Shown here piece after piece: positions 1 to 8,069 of a DNA stretch of 13,145 bases. Location: assembly GCA_016297855.1 (NCBI GenBank), contig JAEDFW010000046.1, forward strand, positions 1 to 13,145. Reading direction: 5' to 3'. Each line of letters opens with the position of its first letter. Position 1 is the stretch's first letter. A model generated the notes under the pieces. The model was given only the letters and a program-made list of their open reading frames with translations, searched no databases and was not told the DNA's origin. Source of the stretch: Oscillospiraceae bacterium (GTDB taxonomy: Bacteria > Bacillota > Clostridia > Oscillospirales > Oscillospiraceae). Position numbers and translations under genes: made by a program.

Positions 1-13
1 TTCCTTTTTGCAG

Positions 14-451
14 TTACTGCTTTGCCAGATAATCCTTCAGATATAAAATTGCCTGCCGGTAGCCTGCAAAGCCGAGGCCCATGTACGTTTTCACGCACGC
101 CATTGCTGCGTAGGAGATCTGCCGGAAGGCCTCACGCTGGCTCACGTCGGACAGATGCACTTCAACCGCCGGAATGGCAACTGCCTTCAGCGCGTCCAGA
201 ATCGCGACGCTTGTATGTGTATACGCGGCGGGGTTGATAACGATGCCGTCAAATACGCCGTAGGCGGACTGGATTTTGTCCACCAGCGCACCCTCGTGGT
301 TTGACTGGTAGAGCTCGCATTCGATACCCTCCTGCCGGCAAACGTCCTCAACAAAGCGCACCAGCGCGGCATAGTCCTGCGTGCCGTAGATGGCCGGTTC
401 GCGCAGGCCGAGCAGATTGAGATTCGGGCCGTTAAGAATGAGCAGTTTCAT
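14..451 (-). CDS. aroQ: 3-dehydroquinate dehydratase, type II (AroQ)
   Basis: AroQ catalyses the third shikimate step, dehydration of 3-dehydroquinate to 3-dehydroshikimate. The 145-residue length is normal for the small dodecameric type II family, which is unrelated to type I AroD. Visible family motifs are the N-terminal NGPNLNLLG strand, the mobile lid REPAIYG with the catalytic Tyr22, the INPAAYTHTS segment (residues 72-81, Asn73 and His79) and EVHLSD (97-102, His99). The start is set by GGAGG six bases before the ATG. That start lies 20 nt inside the 3' end of the aroE-aroK fusion, so translation is probably coupled. It is the last aro gene in the window. The bases after its TAA (CTGCAAAAAGGAA) resemble a ribosome binding site for a further gene outside the window (inference). 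Confidence 0.96.
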   Translation of the reverse strand: MKLLILNGPNLNLLGLREPAIYGTQDYAALVRFVEDVCRQEGIECELYQSNHEGALVDKIQSAYGVFDGIVINPAAYTHTSVAILDALKAVAIPAVEVHLSDVSQREAFRQISYAAMACVKTYMGLGFAGYRQAILYLKDYLAKQ

Positions 452-1670
452 ACAGCGCCTCCATAATGTGTTTCACAGCGTCCTCCACGCTGCCGCAGTT
501 ATCGACAATGCAGTCGGCAAAGCGCCGGTAGCGCGGTTCACGGACGCGGTACAGCTCTTCCAGCGCGACGCTCTGCGATACCGGTCTGCCGTCGATGGGC
601 AGTTGGTCCAAATCCCGCCGCAGCCAGACGATCATGCCGTTCTGGTGCAAAAGAGCGTAGTTTTCCTCACGAAGTACACTTCCTCCACCCGTGGCGATCA
701 CCGCGCCGGAGCGCTTGCCAAGCGCTTCAAGCGCCTGCGTTTCCATCGCGCGGAATGCACATTCCCCTTGCGTTCTGAAAATCTCAGGAATCGGCGTCCC
801 GGCAGTTTCCGCTACCAGAACATCCGAATCCAGAAGTTCCCGCCCCAGCTTTTGGGCCAGCGCCGCGCCAACAGCACTCTTGCCGCAGCCGGGCATTCCC
901 ACAAGCACGACGTTCTGCATCTCGCGCGCGAGTTTTTGCTCGATGCGCTGGATTTCCGTGTCCGCAATTTGCAAGCCGGTGAACAGCTCGCTGGCGCGCT
1001 TGGCCTGCGCGACGAGCATGGATAGCCCGCCTGCGTGCGGGATGCCCAGTTTTTCCGCCTGCAGCAGCAGCGCCGTGCGCGCGGGATTATACACGACGTC
1101 AAATACGCCGCAGCAGTTCGGGAATTTTGCCAGATCGACCGGCGAAGCGCCGTTTTTCGGATACATGCCCACGGGCGTGGTGTTCACCAGTATTTCAGCA
1201 TCTGCGTGCCGGTCGAGATTTTCGTAGTTGTCCGGGCCGCTTCTGGAAATCACGGCCACAGAGGCCGCGCCAAGCGTTTTTAATACGTCGCACGCCGTGA
1301 CCGACGCGCCGCCGCTGCCAAAGACAAGCGCCTTTCTGCCCGCCACATTCACGCCGCTCTTGTTTACCATGTAGGCAAAGCCGTCCGCGTCGGTGTTGTC
1401 GCCAAAGAGCGTGCCGTCGGCGCGGCGGACGAGCGTGTTGACGCTGCCGATGCGCCTGGCTGTCTCAGACAGCGCGGCGCAGAATGCCATCACATCCTTT
1501 TTGTATGGGATCGTGACGTTCAGCGCGTCAACTGCACCGCTCTGCAAAAACGCGGCCAGCTCCCCCGGCTCTTTTTCATAGAGCTTGTATTCATAATCGC
1601 CCAGTTCCGCGTGAATGGCGGGGGAGTAGCTGTGGCCGAGCATTCGGCCCAATAATCCGCAGCGCAGCAT
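432..1670 (-). CDS. aroE/aroK: Shikimate dehydrogenase-shikimate kinase fusion (AroE-AroK)
   Basis: One 412-residue protein carries two consecutive enzymes. Residues 1 to about 250 are a compact AroE (NADP-dependent reduction of 3-dehydroshikimate): the shikimate-binding GHSYSPAIH (12-20), NVTIPYKKD with the likely catalytic Lys57, DNTDADGF (91-98), the dinucleotide-binding GSGGA (118-122) and NTTPVGM (163-169). Residues about 251-412 are a complete AroK (ATP-dependent 3-phosphorylation of shikimate): Walker A GMPGCGKS (258-265), DSD (281-283), GECAFRAME (302-310), GGG (328-330) and the lid DGRPV (360-364). The two are joined by a short helical linker with no stop or frameshift, so this is a real fusion of consecutive pathway steps. 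The start codon shares one base with the pheA stop (TAATG) and is preceded by GAGGTGG. The AroE half is slightly shorter than usual free-standing AroE (about 270-290). Confidence 0.95.
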   Translation of the reverse strand: MLRCGLLGRMLGHSYSPAIHAELGDYEYKLYEKEPGELAAFLQSGAVDALNVTIPYKKDVMAFCAALSETARRIGSVNTLVRRADGTLFGDNTDADGFAYMVNKSGVNVAGRKALVFGSGGASVTACDVLKTLGAASVAVISRSGPDNYENLDRHADAEILVNTTPVGMYPKNGASPVDLAKFPNCCGVFDVVYNPARTALLLQAEKLGIPHAGGLSMLVAQAKRASELFTGLQIADTEIQRIEQKLAREMQNVVLVGMPGCGKSAVGAALAQKLGRELLDSDVLVAETAGTPIPEIFRTQGECAFRAMETQALEALGKRSGAVIATGGGSVLREENYALLHQNGMIVWLRRDLDQLPIDGRPVSQSVALEELYRVREPRYRRFADCIVDNCGSVEDAVKHIMEALYETAHS

Positions 1671-2812
1671 TATACCACCTCGCTGTAGCTGCCAAGATAG
1701 GAGAATTCCTCACTGATCGACTGCAGCTCTCCCATCAGCTGGATGAACTGCGGCGAGTAGACAGAGGTATCGAGGTCAAAATAGAACATAAACTCAAAAT
1801 TGCGCTCGGGCATCGGTCGGCTTTCGAGCTTATTGAGATTCACGCCGAGCGCGTAGAAGCGCGAGAGCACCTTGTACAAAGAGCCCGGCTTGTGCGGCAG
1901 CACCATCATCAGACTCGTCCGGTCCGCGCCGGGGTAAATCTCCAGCTTTTTCGAGATGCAGATGAAGCGCGTGTAGTTGTTGCCCTGATCCTGCACGCTG
2001 GCTTTCAGGCATTCCAGCCCGTATAGACCCACGCACGAGCGCGCGGCCAGCGCGGCGATGTCTCTGCGCCCGGACTCGGCCACAAACTTAGCTGCAGCTG
2101 CCGTATTTTCGCAGCGGATGATCTTCACGTCGCCAAGCTTCTGCAAAAACTGCGCGCACTGGCTGATGGCCTGCTCGTGCGAGTAGATCTCCTTGATCTC
2201 ACCCAGCTTTGTGCCCGGCAGCGCCAGCAGCGCGTGGTCAACTTTCAGGCGCACACTTCGCACGATGCTGAACTTGTGCTTCGTCATAAGATCATAGACC
2301 TTGTTGACAGAGCCAGCCGTGCTGTTTTCCAGCGGAATGACGCCATACTGGCAGAAGCCCTGCTCGATGGCGGAAAAGACTGCGTCAAAGGTCGAAAAAT
2401 AGAACACGTTCGGTGTGCGGAACAGCTTCTCACACGCCTGCTGCGAGTATGCACCCTCCACGCCCTGACAGGCCACGATGGCCTTCGGCGGAAACAGCTG
2501 CGGTGTGGTTTCAATCGCTTCTTCAATTTTTTTCGGCAGCTCCGCGTTTGCGCCCAGAAGCCGGTTCTGGTAGCCGCGGCTCAGCTCAAAGATCAGAGAG
2601 TACAGACTCAGCGTTGCATCCTCAAACTCCTCCGGTACCAGCTTTGCAATTTCGCTCAGCTTTTGACGCTCGCGTCCTGCGTCCAGAACGCTTAAGCCAT
2701 GTTCTTTCTTGTACGCCGCGATCTGCGCCGCCGTCTGCATCCGCTCGGTAAACAGGGTGGTCAGCTGCGCATCGATCTCGTCGATTTTTTTGCGGTAATC
2801 CTGCAGTTCCAT
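1670..2812 (-). CDS. pheA: Bifunctional chorismate mutase/prephenate dehydratase with ACT domain (PheA)
   Basis: PheA converts chorismate to prephenate and then to phenylpyruvate, the precursor of phenylalanine. The 380 residues contain an N-terminal AroQ-type chorismate mutase helix bundle (about 1-85, beginning MELQDYRKKIDEIDAQL), a prephenate dehydratase domain (about 110-290; GVEGAYSQQA at 117-126, PLENSTAGSVN at 160-170, the catalytic-region NNYTRF at 278-283) and a C-terminal ACT domain (about 298-380; PGSLYKVL at 309-316 and LESRP at 329-333). PGSL and ESRP are the known phenylalanine-binding signatures, so feedback inhibition by Phe is expected. I start at 2812, two bases after the aroC stop and behind GAGGG. 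An open frame continues upstream to 2953, but only through aroC coding sequence. The mutase domain probably supplies prephenate to TyrA as well, since TyrA here has no mutase domain. Confidence 0.96.
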   Translation of the reverse strand: MELQDYRKKIDEIDAQLTTLFTERMQTAAQIAAYKKEHGLSVLDAGRERQKLSEIAKLVPEEFEDATLSLYSLIFELSRGYQNRLLGANAELPKKIEEAIETTPQLFPPKAIVACQGVEGAYSQQACEKLFRTPNVFYFSTFDAVFSAIEQGFCQYGVIPLENSTAGSVNKVYDLMTKHKFSIVRSVRLKVDHALLALPGTKLGEIKEIYSHEQAISQCAQFLQKLGDVKIIRCENTAAAAKFVAESGRRDIAALAARSCVGLYGLECLKASVQDQGNNYTRFICISKKLEIYPGADRTSLMMVLPHKPGSLYKVLSRFYALGVNLNKLESRPMPERNFEFMFYFDLDTSVYSPQFIQLMGELQSISEEFSYLGSYSEVV

Positions 2813-2814
2813 GT

Positions 2815-3897
2815 TCAGTCCCTCGCTGTTTTTTGATATTTTCTTGCTTCCAATAGCGCGTCGTACACGGCGATGGCTGCCGCAGCTTCGACGCACGGTA
2901 CTGCACGCGGCACGATGCACGGATCGTGCCTTCCGGGCACGGACAGGGTGCATTCTTCCATCCTCGACAAGCTGACGCTTCTTTGCTCGCGCCGAATGGA
3001 AGGCGTGGGCTTGAATGCGGCCCGGAATACAATGGGCATGCCGTTCGTGATACCGCCCAGAATACCGCCGCAGTTGTTGGTTGCGGTGCGGATTTCACCG
3101 TTTTCCATGCAAAATGCGTCGTTATTCTCGCTGCCGCGCATGGCGGCCGCAGCAAAGCCTGCACCAAATTCCACGCCCTTGACGGCGGGAATGGCAAAAA
3201 CGAGCTGTGCGATTCGATTTTCCATGCCGCCGAACATCGGCTCACCGAGTCCCGCCGGGCAGCCGGTCACAACGCATTCCACAACGCCGCCGACCGAATC
3301 GCCGTCTGCCTTTGCCGCAAGGATTGCCTGCTGCATCTGCTCGCCAATTTCGTCTGTTACGACGGGAAACGGCTTGCCGGATACAGCGGCTGCGCACGGC
3401 GCGCCGTCTGTGATACCGCCGATGGATACGATGCGCGCAAAAATTTCAATCCCTTCCTGCCGCAGCAGCTGTAAACAGATGCCGCCCGCGATGCACAAAG
3501 GAGCGGTCAGCCGCCCGGAAAAGTGTCCGCCGCCCGACACATCCTGCGCGCCGCCGTATTTTATCTGCGCGGTATAGTCGGCATGGCCGGGGCGCGGTAT
3601 GTCGCGCAGCGTGTCATAGTCCTGCGAGCGGGTGTTGGTGTTGCGGATCATGGCCGTCAGCGGCGCGCCGCAGGTGACGCCGTCCACCGCACCGCAGACG
3701 ATCTCCGGTACATCGGCCTCTTTTCGCGGCGTGCAGAGCCTGTTTTGTCCCGGTGCGCGCCGGGCTAAAAAGTGTCCCAATTCTTCCATGTCAATCCGTT
3801 CGCCGGCGGGCAGACCGTCGATGGTTACGCCGATGGCCGGCGCGTGCGATTGGCCGAAGATGCTGATGGAGAGGTTTCCGTGATAGGTGCTGCTCAT
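2815..3897 (-). CDS. aroC: Chorismate synthase (AroC)
   Basis: AroC performs the last common step, the 1,4-elimination of phosphate from EPSP to give chorismate, using reduced FMN. The 360-residue length is typical. Signatures seen are FGQSHAP (14-20, with the active-site His17), RPGHADYTAQIKYG (102-115, with His105), SGRLTA (127-132), ADGDSVGG (197-204), NNCGGILGGITNG (274-286) and the C-terminal GRHDPCIVPRAVP (322-334). The ATG overlaps the aroA stop as ATGA and follows AGGAGG, so coupled translation with aroA is likely. The protein ends with a short charged tail. It has no extra NAD(P)H-dependent flavin reductase domain, so a separate FMN reductase must supply reduced flavin (inference). 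Confidence 0.97.
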   Translation of the reverse strand: MSSTYHGNLSISIFGQSHAPAIGVTIDGLPAGERIDMEELGHFLARRAPGQNRLCTPRKEADVPEIVCGAVDGVTCGAPLTAMIRNTNTRSQDYDTLRDIPRPGHADYTAQIKYGGAQDVSGGGHFSGRLTAPLCIAGGICLQLLRQEGIEIFARIVSIGGITDGAPCAAAVSGKPFPVVTDEIGEQMQQAILAAKADGDSVGGVVECVVTGCPAGLGEPMFGGMENRIAQLVFAIPAVKGVEFGAGFAAAAMRGSENNDAFCMENGEIRTATNNCGGILGGITNGMPIVFRAAFKPTPSIRREQRSVSLSRMEECTLSVPGRHDPCIVPRAVPCVEAAAAIAVYDALLEARKYQKTARD

Positions 3898-5147
3898 AGC
3901 GCGCCTCCTTTTAAGGCCTCAAAATCTTCCCAGAACCGGGGATAGGATTTTTCCACGCATTGCGCCTGCAAAACCGTGACGGGGCGCTCGCACGCGCACG
4001 CAGCCGTTGCCGCGGCCATGGCGATGCGGTGGTCGTTGCAGGCGTCCACCGTGCCGCCCGAAAGCTGCGGCTTGCCGTGAATGATAAGCCCGTCCGGCAG
4101 CTCCTGTACGTCCGCGCCGAGCGATGCGAGCATGGCGGCGGTCGTCGTGAGCCGGTCGGATTCTTTCAGCCGCAGACGCGCGGCGTTGACGATTTTTGTT
4201 TCACCCTCGCAGAGCGCCGCCACGACGCTCAATACCGGGATGAGATCGGGAATGGGCGCGGCGTCGATGGTGATCGCGCGCAGATGGCCCCGGTTCACGG
4301 CGGCAAAATCCGCGCCGGTTTGAACCTCAGCGCCAAATTGCCGCAAGATGTCGATAACGGCGCGATCGCCCTGGACGCTTGCCGGGTCGAGTCCGGACAC
4401 GGCGATGCCCGCGTCTGACAGCGCACCCATGCAGAGGAAGAACGCGCTGTTCGACCAGTCGCCCTCGACCGTGCAACTTTCCGGCGCGCAATAGCGCTGA
4501 TTGCCCGGAATCTGATAGCAGTTGCACGCTTTTTTGAAGCGGATTCCGGCCTGTAACAACGCGGATTCGGTCATATGAATGTAGGCCTCAGACTCAACCG
4601 TATCCGTAACGGTGAGCGTGCTGCTGCCATGCAGCAACGGCAGCGCAAACAAAAGCCCCGAGATATACTGCGAGGACACGTTGCCGGGCAGCACATAATC
4701 ACCCGGCTGCAATTGCCCCGCAGTTAGAAGCACATTGCCGCTTCGCTTCAGCGCCATGCCGTGCGCAGCAAGCTGCTCGTCCAGTGGACTGAGCGGCCGG
4801 TCGGGGAGCCTACCTTCCATCTGAAACGCGCCCCTGACACCCAGCGCGCCAACGACCGGCAGCAAAAACCGAAGCGTGGAGCCGCTTTCGCCTACGCGCA
4901 GCACAGCTTCTTCAGGCAATTTGTCGATGGGCTGTATCTGCAGCGCGCCAGATATTTCGGTGATTTCCGCGCCCAGTGCGCGAAGACATGCGGCGGTGGC
5001 CAGGATGTCGCGCGAAAGTCCGTCCAAATGCAGCGTAACAGGATGTTTCGACAGCGCCGCGCAGATGAGAAGCCGGTGCGCCTGCGATTTGGACGCCGGG
5101 ATATGAACGCGGCCCGTGCGCGGCCCGGGCATACATACGCGCGTCAT
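3894..5147 (-). CDS. aroA: 3-phosphoshikimate 1-carboxyvinyltransferase (EPSP synthase, AroA)
   Basis: AroA joins shikimate-3-phosphate and PEP to give EPSP. At 417 residues it is a normal two-domain enolpyruvyl transferase. Visible residues include SKSQAHR (19-25, Lys20), GESGSTLRFLLP (87-98, aligned with the GNAGT loop of E. coli), SSQYISGLL (158-166), IPDLIPVL (299-306, probable catalytic Asp301), LKESDR (327-332), NDHRIAMA (371-378) and VEKSYPRF (398-405, Lys400). I choose the ATG at 5147, which overlaps the aroB stop as ATGA and has GGAGG six bases upstream. An alternative start at 5171 would lie before the ribosome binding site and add an Arg-rich octapeptide. The GESGST loop in place of GNAGT differs from both the E. 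coli and CP4-like forms. Confidence 0.96.
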   Translation of the reverse strand: MTRVCMPGPRTGRVHIPASKSQAHRLLICAALSKHPVTLHLDGLSRDILATAACLRALGAEITEISGALQIQPIDKLPEEAVLRVGESGSTLRFLLPVVGALGVRGAFQMEGRLPDRPLSPLDEQLAAHGMALKRSGNVLLTAGQLQPGDYVLPGNVSSQYISGLLFALPLLHGSSTLTVTDTVESEAYIHMTESALLQAGIRFKKACNCYQIPGNQRYCAPESCTVEGDWSNSAFFLCMGALSDAGIAVSGLDPASVQGDRAVIDILRQFGAEVQTGADFAAVNRGHLRAITIDAAPIPDLIPVLSVVAALCEGETKIVNAARLRLKESDRLTTTAAMLASLGADVQELPDGLIIHGKPQLSGGTVDACNDHRIAMAAATAACACERPVTVLQAQCVEKSYPRFWEDFEALKGGAL

Positions 5148-6202
5148 ACAGCGCCTCCGTCGCGCAGCCACGCGGAAAGCTCGGAAGTATCGATGGGAGT
5201 AATTTCGCAGCTGCCGATTGCGCGCGGGACAATGAGGTTGAGCGTGCTGCCGCTGATTTTTTTGTCACGGCAGGCCGCTTCCAGAAGCTCGGAAGCGGAA
5301 AATGTCGGTTCTGTGGGCAGACCGAGCTCATGCAGCAGCGCCAGAAGCGCCGCCAGTACAGACGCGTCGCACAGGCCGCGCTTGACGGCTGCACGACTCA
5401 TCATGGCCATACCGATGGCCACGGCACTGCCGTGTGAGACGGAAAAATCGCTGCAGCGCTCGACGGCGTGGCCGAACGTGTGGCCAAAATTCAGAATCTG
5501 ACGGCCGCCGCGGTCAAACTCGTCGGCGCAGACCACGTCGCGCTTCATGCAAACGCAGGTGGAAATGACGTGTGAAAGCTGGTTTTTTACGCCGTTTTGA
5601 CTTAATTCCTCAAAAAACGGGGCGTTTCCGTACATGGCGTACTTCACAACCTCGGCGCAGCCGTCGGCGAAGATCGCATCCGGCAGAGTAGCAAGCGTGT
5701 TTGTGTCGCACAGAACAAGATGCGGCTGATAAAAGCTGCCGGCCAAGTTTTTGCCTGCGCGCAGATCAATGGCCGTCTTGCCGCCCACGGACGAATCGAC
5801 TGCAGCCAAAAGAGTAGTCGGAATCTGGATGTACGCAACGCCGCGCAGATAGCAGGCGCTGGCAAAGCCCGTCACGTCGCCTACCACGCCGCCGCCAAGC
5901 GCTACGACAAGATCCGTGCGCGTGACGCGGTTTTCAGCCAGAAAGTTCAATATATCAGAGAATGTTTCGATGTTTTTCGAGCGCTCGCCGTGCGGAAAAA
6001 CATAGGAAACGACACGCAGGCCTGCCGCACGAAGGCTTCGGCAGACCGCCTCGCCGTAAAGTGGGAAAACTGTATCGTCGCTCACCACAGCGGCGCAGAC
6101 AGCGTGCGTGAGCTTCGCAGCATATTCACCCGTCCGATCGAGAAGACCCGCGCCGACCAACACATCATAGCTGTTGGATGCGGTTACATGGATGGTATTC
6201 AC
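5144..6202 (-). CDS. aroB: 3-dehydroquinate synthase (AroB), GTG start
   Basis: AroB cyclises DAHP to 3-dehydroquinate using NAD and a divalent metal. The 352-residue length is standard. Motifs seen are the NAD-binding GGGVVGDVTGF (103-113), IPTTLLAAVDSSVGGKTAID (127-146), GKNLAGSF (150-157), and the metal ligands Glu184 (AEVVKYAMYG), His241 (NFGHTFGHA) and His257 (HGSAVAIGM). The 16-residue spacing of the last two matches the pattern known for the family. The start codon is GTG at 6202-6200, overlapping the tyrA TGA as GTGA, with AGGAGGTGG upstream. No in-frame ATG lies nearby, so GTG is required. Confidence 0.97.
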   Translation of the reverse strand: MNTIHVTASNSYDVLVGAGLLDRTGEYAAKLTHAVCAAVVSDDTVFPLYGEAVCRSLRAAGLRVVSYVFPHGERSKNIETFSDILNFLAENRVTRTDLVVALGGGVVGDVTGFASACYLRGVAYIQIPTTLLAAVDSSVGGKTAIDLRAGKNLAGSFYQPHLVLCDTNTLATLPDAIFADGCAEVVKYAMYGNAPFFEELSQNGVKNQLSHVISTCVCMKRDVVCADEFDRGGRQILNFGHTFGHAVERCSDFSVSHGSAVAIGMAMMSRAAVKRGLCDASVLAALLALLHELGLPTEPTFSASELLEAACRDKKISGSTLNLIVPRAIGSCEITPIDTSELSAWLRDGGAV

Positions 6203-7032
6203 CGGCCGTCCACCTCCTGCTTGCGCTGCCGCCCTTCGTCCAGCAGGCGGACAAGCGTGTCCTTATCGTCCTGTGCCATTGCGTCTCGATAGGCACGCAG
6301 ATTTTCAATCAGAATATCCAGCTCGTTTGTGAGATTATCTTTGTTTTCCAGAAACAGCTCGGCCCACATCTGCGGGTTGAGCCATGCTACGCGCGTGAGA
6401 TCCTTGTAGCTGCCGGCGGAAAAGCCTTTGTGGCTGCCGGCGGTGGGGCTTTTGATGTAAGCATTGGAGACGACATGCGCCAGCTGCGAGGTAAAGGCAA
6501 TCATCTCGTCGTGCTTTTCAGCGGTGGTAACGGAAAAACTGCCGAAGCCAACCGGCGCAAGCAGATCCTTTGCCCGCTGCAGAAGCGCAATATCGTCAAA
6601 ACGCGGCGGAACCAGAACCATCGGCGCGCCCTTGAAGAGATCTTCCCGGGCGTATTTGAAGCCCGAATTGTGCGTGCCCGCCATAGGATGCCCGCCGATA
6701 AAGGTAAAGCCATACTGCTCTGCCAGACGGAAACACGCCTGACAGACGACGCGCTTCGTGCCGCTACAGTCGATCACCATGGTGCTTGTGGCAATCTTCG
6801 GCGCCATCTGCGTGAGATACTCGATGCAGGCCTGCGGATAGACGGCGAGCAGAAGAAGGTCGCACGCACCGATCGTTTCTTCGGTAAGCGCACCGTCTGC
6901 ATCACCGGACATTTCAGCAAAGCGCAGCACGCTTTCACTGCGGTTCCAGGCAAGCACGCGGTGTCCTGCCTCATGATACGCTTTGGCCATCGAACCGCCG
7001 ATGAGGCCAAGACCGATGACGCCGACCGTCAT
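6199..7032 (-). CDS. tyrA: Prephenate dehydrogenase (TyrA)
   Basis: TyrA oxidatively decarboxylates prephenate to 4-hydroxyphenylpyruvate, the tyrosine precursor. It has 277 residues: an N-terminal Rossmann fold with GLGLIGGS (7-14) and a helical C-terminal domain. Family motifs are GGHPMAGTHNSGF (113-125, His115), TSQLAHVVSNAY (181-192, His186) and the DLTRVAWLNPQMWAELF stretch (211-227). The end of the second Rossmann strand reads AWNRS (28-32) where an NAD-preferring enzyme would normally carry an Asp or Glu, so NADP may be preferred (inference). No chorismate mutase domain and no ACT domain are present, so feedback control may rest on AroF and the leader. The gene overlaps aroF upstream and aroB downstream, each by 4 nt. 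Confidence 0.95.
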   Translation of the reverse strand: MTVGVIGLGLIGGSMAKAYHEAGHRVLAWNRSESVLRFAEMSGDADGALTEETIGACDLLLLAVYPQACIEYLTQMAPKIATSTMVIDCSGTKRVVCQACFRLAEQYGFTFIGGHPMAGTHNSGFKYAREDLFKGAPMVLVPPRFDDIALLQRAKDLLAPVGFGSFSVTTAEKHDEMIAFTSQLAHVVSNAYIKSPTAGSHKGFSAGSYKDLTRVAWLNPQMWAELFLENKDNLTNELDILIENLRAYRDAMAQDDKDTLVRLLDEGRQRKQEVDGR

Positions 7033-8033
7033 ACCGCCAGCACCTCGCGCACGCGGTGTACCTTTTCTGCAAGCGCGGCAAACTGTTCAGGCGTGAGCGC
7101 CTGCGCACCGTCGCACAGCGCGTGCATCGGGTCGTTGTGCACCTCAATCATAATACCGTCGGCTCCGCCTGCAGCAGCAGCCAGCGCCATAGGCGGCACA
7201 AGACGCGCGCTGCCGGTGGCATGGCTGGGATCGACCACCACCGGAAGGTGTGTCAGCTCGTGCAGCATCGGAACGGCGGAAAGATCGAGCGTATTACGGG
7301 TGTAGGTCTCAAAGGTACGGATGCCGCGCTCGCAGAGGATGATCTGCTCGTTGCCGCTGGCCATGATATACTCTGCGCTCATCAGTAGCTCCTTGAGCGT
7401 ATTGGCAAGGCCGCGCTTTAAAAGAATGGGTTTATTAAGCTTACCCAGCTCCTTGAGCAGGTCAAAATTCTGCATATTTCGCGCGCCGACCTGAATGACG
7501 TCCACGTCCTCAAAGAGGGGAATGTGGTTGATATTCATGATCTCGGTAACGATGGGAAGCCCCGTTTCCTGCCGCGCGATTTTGAGAAGTTCAAGTCCTT
7601 CGGCCTTGAGACCCTGGAAATCATACGGAGATGTGCGCGGCTTGAACGCGCCGCCGCGCAGCATGGTCGCACCGCCTGCCTTGACAGCTTTGGCGATGGA
7701 GACGATCTGCTCCTCCGACTCGACCGAGCATGGGCCGGCAATCAGCGAGAAATAACCGCCGCCGGTTTTGGCCTCACCCACAGAAACGATTGTGTCTTCG
7801 GGGTGGAATTTGCGGTTGCAGCACTTGAAGGGATCGCTCACGCGCTTGACGCTTTCGACAATGTCAAGGCTGGCGAGCAGATCAAGATCGACCTTGCTGG
7901 TGTCGCCAATGAGGCCCAGTACTGTTTGAAACGCGCCGTCGGAGATGTGCACGCCGAGGCTCTGCGCCTTGAGCCATTCAATGAGCTGCTCGCGTTTTTC
8001 GTGGGCAACGTTTGGTTTGAGAATTACGATCAT
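7029..8033 (-). CDS. aroF: 3-deoxy-7-phosphoheptulonate synthase (DAHP synthase) with N-terminal regulatory domain
   Basis: This enzyme condenses PEP with erythrose-4-phosphate, the committed step of the pathway. The 334 residues have the layout of the Thermotoga maritima-type (Kdo8P synthase-like, type I-beta) DAHP synthase. A ferredoxin-like N-terminal domain (about 1-70), known in that family to mediate Phe/Tyr feedback, precedes the TIM barrel. Visible active-site elements are AGPCSVES (99-106, metal ligand Cys102), MLRGGAFKPRTSPY (124-137), VVVDPSHATG (265-274, His271), IEVHNDP (296-302, Glu297) and Asp308. I start at the ATG at 8033, seven bases after GGAGGG. An in-frame ATG at 8048 overlaps that site and is rejected. 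It is the first structural gene of the operon and lies directly behind the attenuator. Confidence 0.97.
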   Translation of the reverse strand: MIVILKPNVAHEKREQLIEWLKAQSLGVHISDGAFQTVLGLIGDTSKVDLDLLASLDIVESVKRVSDPFKCCNRKFHPEDTIVSVGEAKTGGGYFSLIAGPCSVESEEQIVSIAKAVKAGGATMLRGGAFKPRTSPYDFQGLKAEGLELLKIARQETGLPIVTEIMNINHIPLFEDVDVIQVGARNMQNFDLLKELGKLNKPILLKRGLANTLKELLMSAEYIMASGNEQIILCERGIRTFETYTRNTLDLSAVPMLHELTHLPVVVDPSHATGSARLVPPMALAAAAGGADGIMIEVHNDPMHALCDGAQALTPEQFAALAEKVHRVREVLAV

Positions 8034-8069
8034 GTCGGTTCCCTCCATATATACTTATCTTTTGCATAG

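Noticed and set aside
2813..2953. Extended N-terminus for pheA starting at 2953
   Set aside because: The extra 47 residues are Arg-rich, lie inside aroC, and skip the ribosome binding site just before 2812.
6178..7305. Long plus-strand open frames opposite the aro genes (for example 6178-7305, 2873-3577, 4761-5501)
   Set aside because: They lie wholly antisense to clear enzymes, have no ribosome binding site or family motif, and their low-complexity composition (Arg/Ala/Ser-rich) is typical of GC-rich shadows.
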